A stretch of 38,720 bases of DNA, from IMG/VR virus record IMGVR_UViG_3300036791_000572, positions 1-38,720 of that record, one strand, 5' to 3'. The stretch's first letter is position 1. Each line of letters opens with the position of its first letter. The notes under the pieces were generated by a model. That model searched no databases and had not been told where the DNA came from. It saw only the letters and a list, made by a program, of their open reading frames with translations. Below are positions 37,745 to 38,720 of this stretch, in pieces. Position numbers and translations under genes: made by a program. The DNA is from a virus.

Positions 37745-38433
37745 CGACGAAGCTCGCCGACCTGCTCGAACAGCCGACGGCGCCCGTGTCGGCGGTGCAC
37801 GGCGAGATCGCGAACACGCCGGCGGACATCGACTCCGACCTGTTCGTCGTCGTGCAGGCGTTCGACGGGTCGCGGCAGCACTGGGGGCCGTGCCGCTGGG
37901 TGCCGTCGAACGGGCTGCCGGCGCAGGGCGACGAGTGCCTGCTGGTGCTGACCGAGGACGACCAGACGCCGTGGGCGCTGACGACCGCGCCCGTCTACGC
38001 CGCCGGCGAGCCCGGCCCCGCGGGCCCGGAAGGGCCGCAGGGGCCGGCCGGCCCGGCGGGCGCTACAGGCGCGACGGGGCCGCCCGGGCCGCAGGGCTCG
38101 ACCGGGGCGACGGGGCCGCAAGGCCCGAAGGGCGACCCGGGCGCCGCCGGCGCGACCGGCCCGCAAGGGCCGAAGGGCGACACGGGCGCGACGGGCTCGC
38201 AAGGGCCTCCGGGCGCTACCGGCCCGCAAGGCGCGACCGGGGCTCAAGGCCCGGCCGGGCCGACCGGCGCGACCGGGCCGCCGGGCCCGCAGGGCGCGCC
38301 CGGCGTCGTCGCCGTCTACGAGCAGGCGGCCGAGCCGGTCGGCGCCGTCGTCGGCTCGATCTGGATCACGAGCGACCCGCCGCCGACGTCGATCGCGCTC
38401 TACCCGCCCCTCGTCTACGACGACCTCACATGA
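37741..38433 (+). CDS. Collagen-like tail fibre, short version
   Basis: A 230-residue protein from GTG in the hub stop. Residues 1-88 match the first 88 of the fibre at 803-1978 closely ([45 protein letters not shown]). Residues 89-183 are one Gly-X-Y stalk, without the chitin-binding-like module of the other copy, and the last 47 residues are a different head ([39 protein letters not shown]). So attachment domain is kept while stalk and tip differ. Stop overlaps the next ATG. Confidence 0.85.
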   Translation: MTTKLADLLEQPTAPVSAVHGEIANTPADIDSDLFVVVQAFDGSRQHWGPCRWVPSNGLPAQGDECLLVLTEDDQTPWALTTAPVYAAGEPGPAGPEGPQGPAGPAGATGATGPPGPQGSTGATGPQGPKGDPGAAGATGPQGPKGDTGATGSQGPPGATGPQGATGAQGPAGPTGATGPPGPQGAPGVVAVYEQAAEPVGAVVGSIWITSDPPPTSIALYPPLVYDDLT

Positions 38434-38672
38434 CCGACGACCGCGACCCGACCACCGACGAGCTAGAGCAGCTCGTCGAGCCGCGCGAGGGGATGGCGGT
38501 CGTTCATGGGCCCGACGGCGTCTACCTCGGCTGCATCAGCGTCGAGCGCTGGGCTCGGCTCGTCGAGGACGAGCGGGAGCGGCTGCGGGAGCTGGTGCTT
38601 GAGGAGCGGGCGGTCGAGGCGCTTGAGCGGATCGCGACGGCGCTTGAGCTTGTTCGGCGGGTGCGGGGATGA
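38430..38672 (+). CDS. Small coiled-coil protein after fibre
   Basis: An 80-residue acidic protein with ATG overlapping the fibre stop. A short strand part ([20 protein letters not shown]) precedes a long charged helix ([20 protein letters not shown]) likely to form a coiled coil. It takes the position occupied by baseplate W in the other module. No family recognised; a fibre chaperone is possible. Confidence 0.6.
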   Translation: MTDDRDPTTDELEQLVEPREGMAVVHGPDGVYLGCISVERWARLVEDERERLRELVLEERAVEALERIATALELVRRVRG

Positions 38673-38720
38673 GCGACGAGCCGACCACCACCGCGACGAT
38701 CGACCCGCCGCGCGCGATCC
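38669..38720 (+). CDS. Start of a gene cut by the window end
   Basis: ATG in the preceding stop opens a frame of 17 codons to the end of the window ([16 protein letters not shown]). Too little is seen for a product. It is not the start of the baseplate W gene of the other module. Confidence 0.45.
   Translation, partial: MSDEPTTTATIDPPRAI

Noticed and set aside
1-38720. Simple circular genome with overlapping contig ends
   Set aside because: The end modules are related but differ in many bases, in fibre domains and in the following genes, so the ends are not one sequence read twice. The frame at the last base does join that of the first, but this has a one in three chance.

Overview
The window is most of a temperate phage or prophage with a contractile tail. 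Nearly all of it is coding. Base composition is very GC-rich, GTG starts are frequent, and most genes join their neighbour through 4-base GTGA or ATGA overlaps, which points to a high-GC actinobacterial host (Actinomycetota). The exact host cannot be named from the sequence. Tail sheath, tail tube and baseplate W/J/I genes indicate a myovirus. A tyrosine integrase with an excisionase-like gene indicates a temperate life cycle.

Layout. 3-5313: end of a tail hub/lysin gene, a collagen-like fibre, baseplate W (gp25), baseplate J, tail protein I and a fibre with an S74-type C-terminal chaperone. 5325-7063: small late genes, an amidase endolysin and a holin-like protein. 6986-7699 (minus strand): a PAS-sensor/helix-turn-helix/membrane-segment protein, the most unusual gene of the window. 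7932-10097: HNH endonuclease, a small protein, an Xis-like protein and the integrase. 10094-14794: an early operon of small unknown proteins with an MT-A70 adenine methylase and a membrane-anchored lytic transglycosylase. 14791-19451: recombination and replication genes (PD-(D/E)XK nuclease, RecT-like annealing protein, TOPRIM-ATPase primase/helicase, RusA resolvase). 19446-20408 (minus): a four-gene operon behind a palindromic operator-like site. 20552-22307: small genes, a terminator/promoter pair and a second HNH protein. 22304-34943: ParB-methylase fusion, terminase, portal, scaffold, capsid, connectors, sheath, tube, tail chaperones and tape measure. 34945-38720: LysM tail protein, the full tail hub with two wall-hydrolase domains, a second collagen-like fibre and two small genes.

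The two ends carry related but non-identical versions of the same hub-fibre module: a 104-base stretch is identical, while the fibres and everything after them differ. The window therefore either spans a little more than one turn of a ~37 kb genome with variable tail cassettes, or joins two related phages, or holds two paralogous cassettes.

Non-coding signals inside or beside genes include: a candidate attP (tRNA 3'-half similarity between paired GGGTCTA repeats, 12177-12428), an iteron-like GAGCCGGT cluster with a palindrome at the end of the primase gene (18850-18978), a likely -1 frameshift at the tail chaperone pair (33068), a slippery A8 run before the ParB-methylase gene (22273), an operator palindrome (20464-20478), and good TTGAC/TANNNT promoter matches at 21282 and 20515. 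All function calls rest on motifs read by eye; no database search was run.
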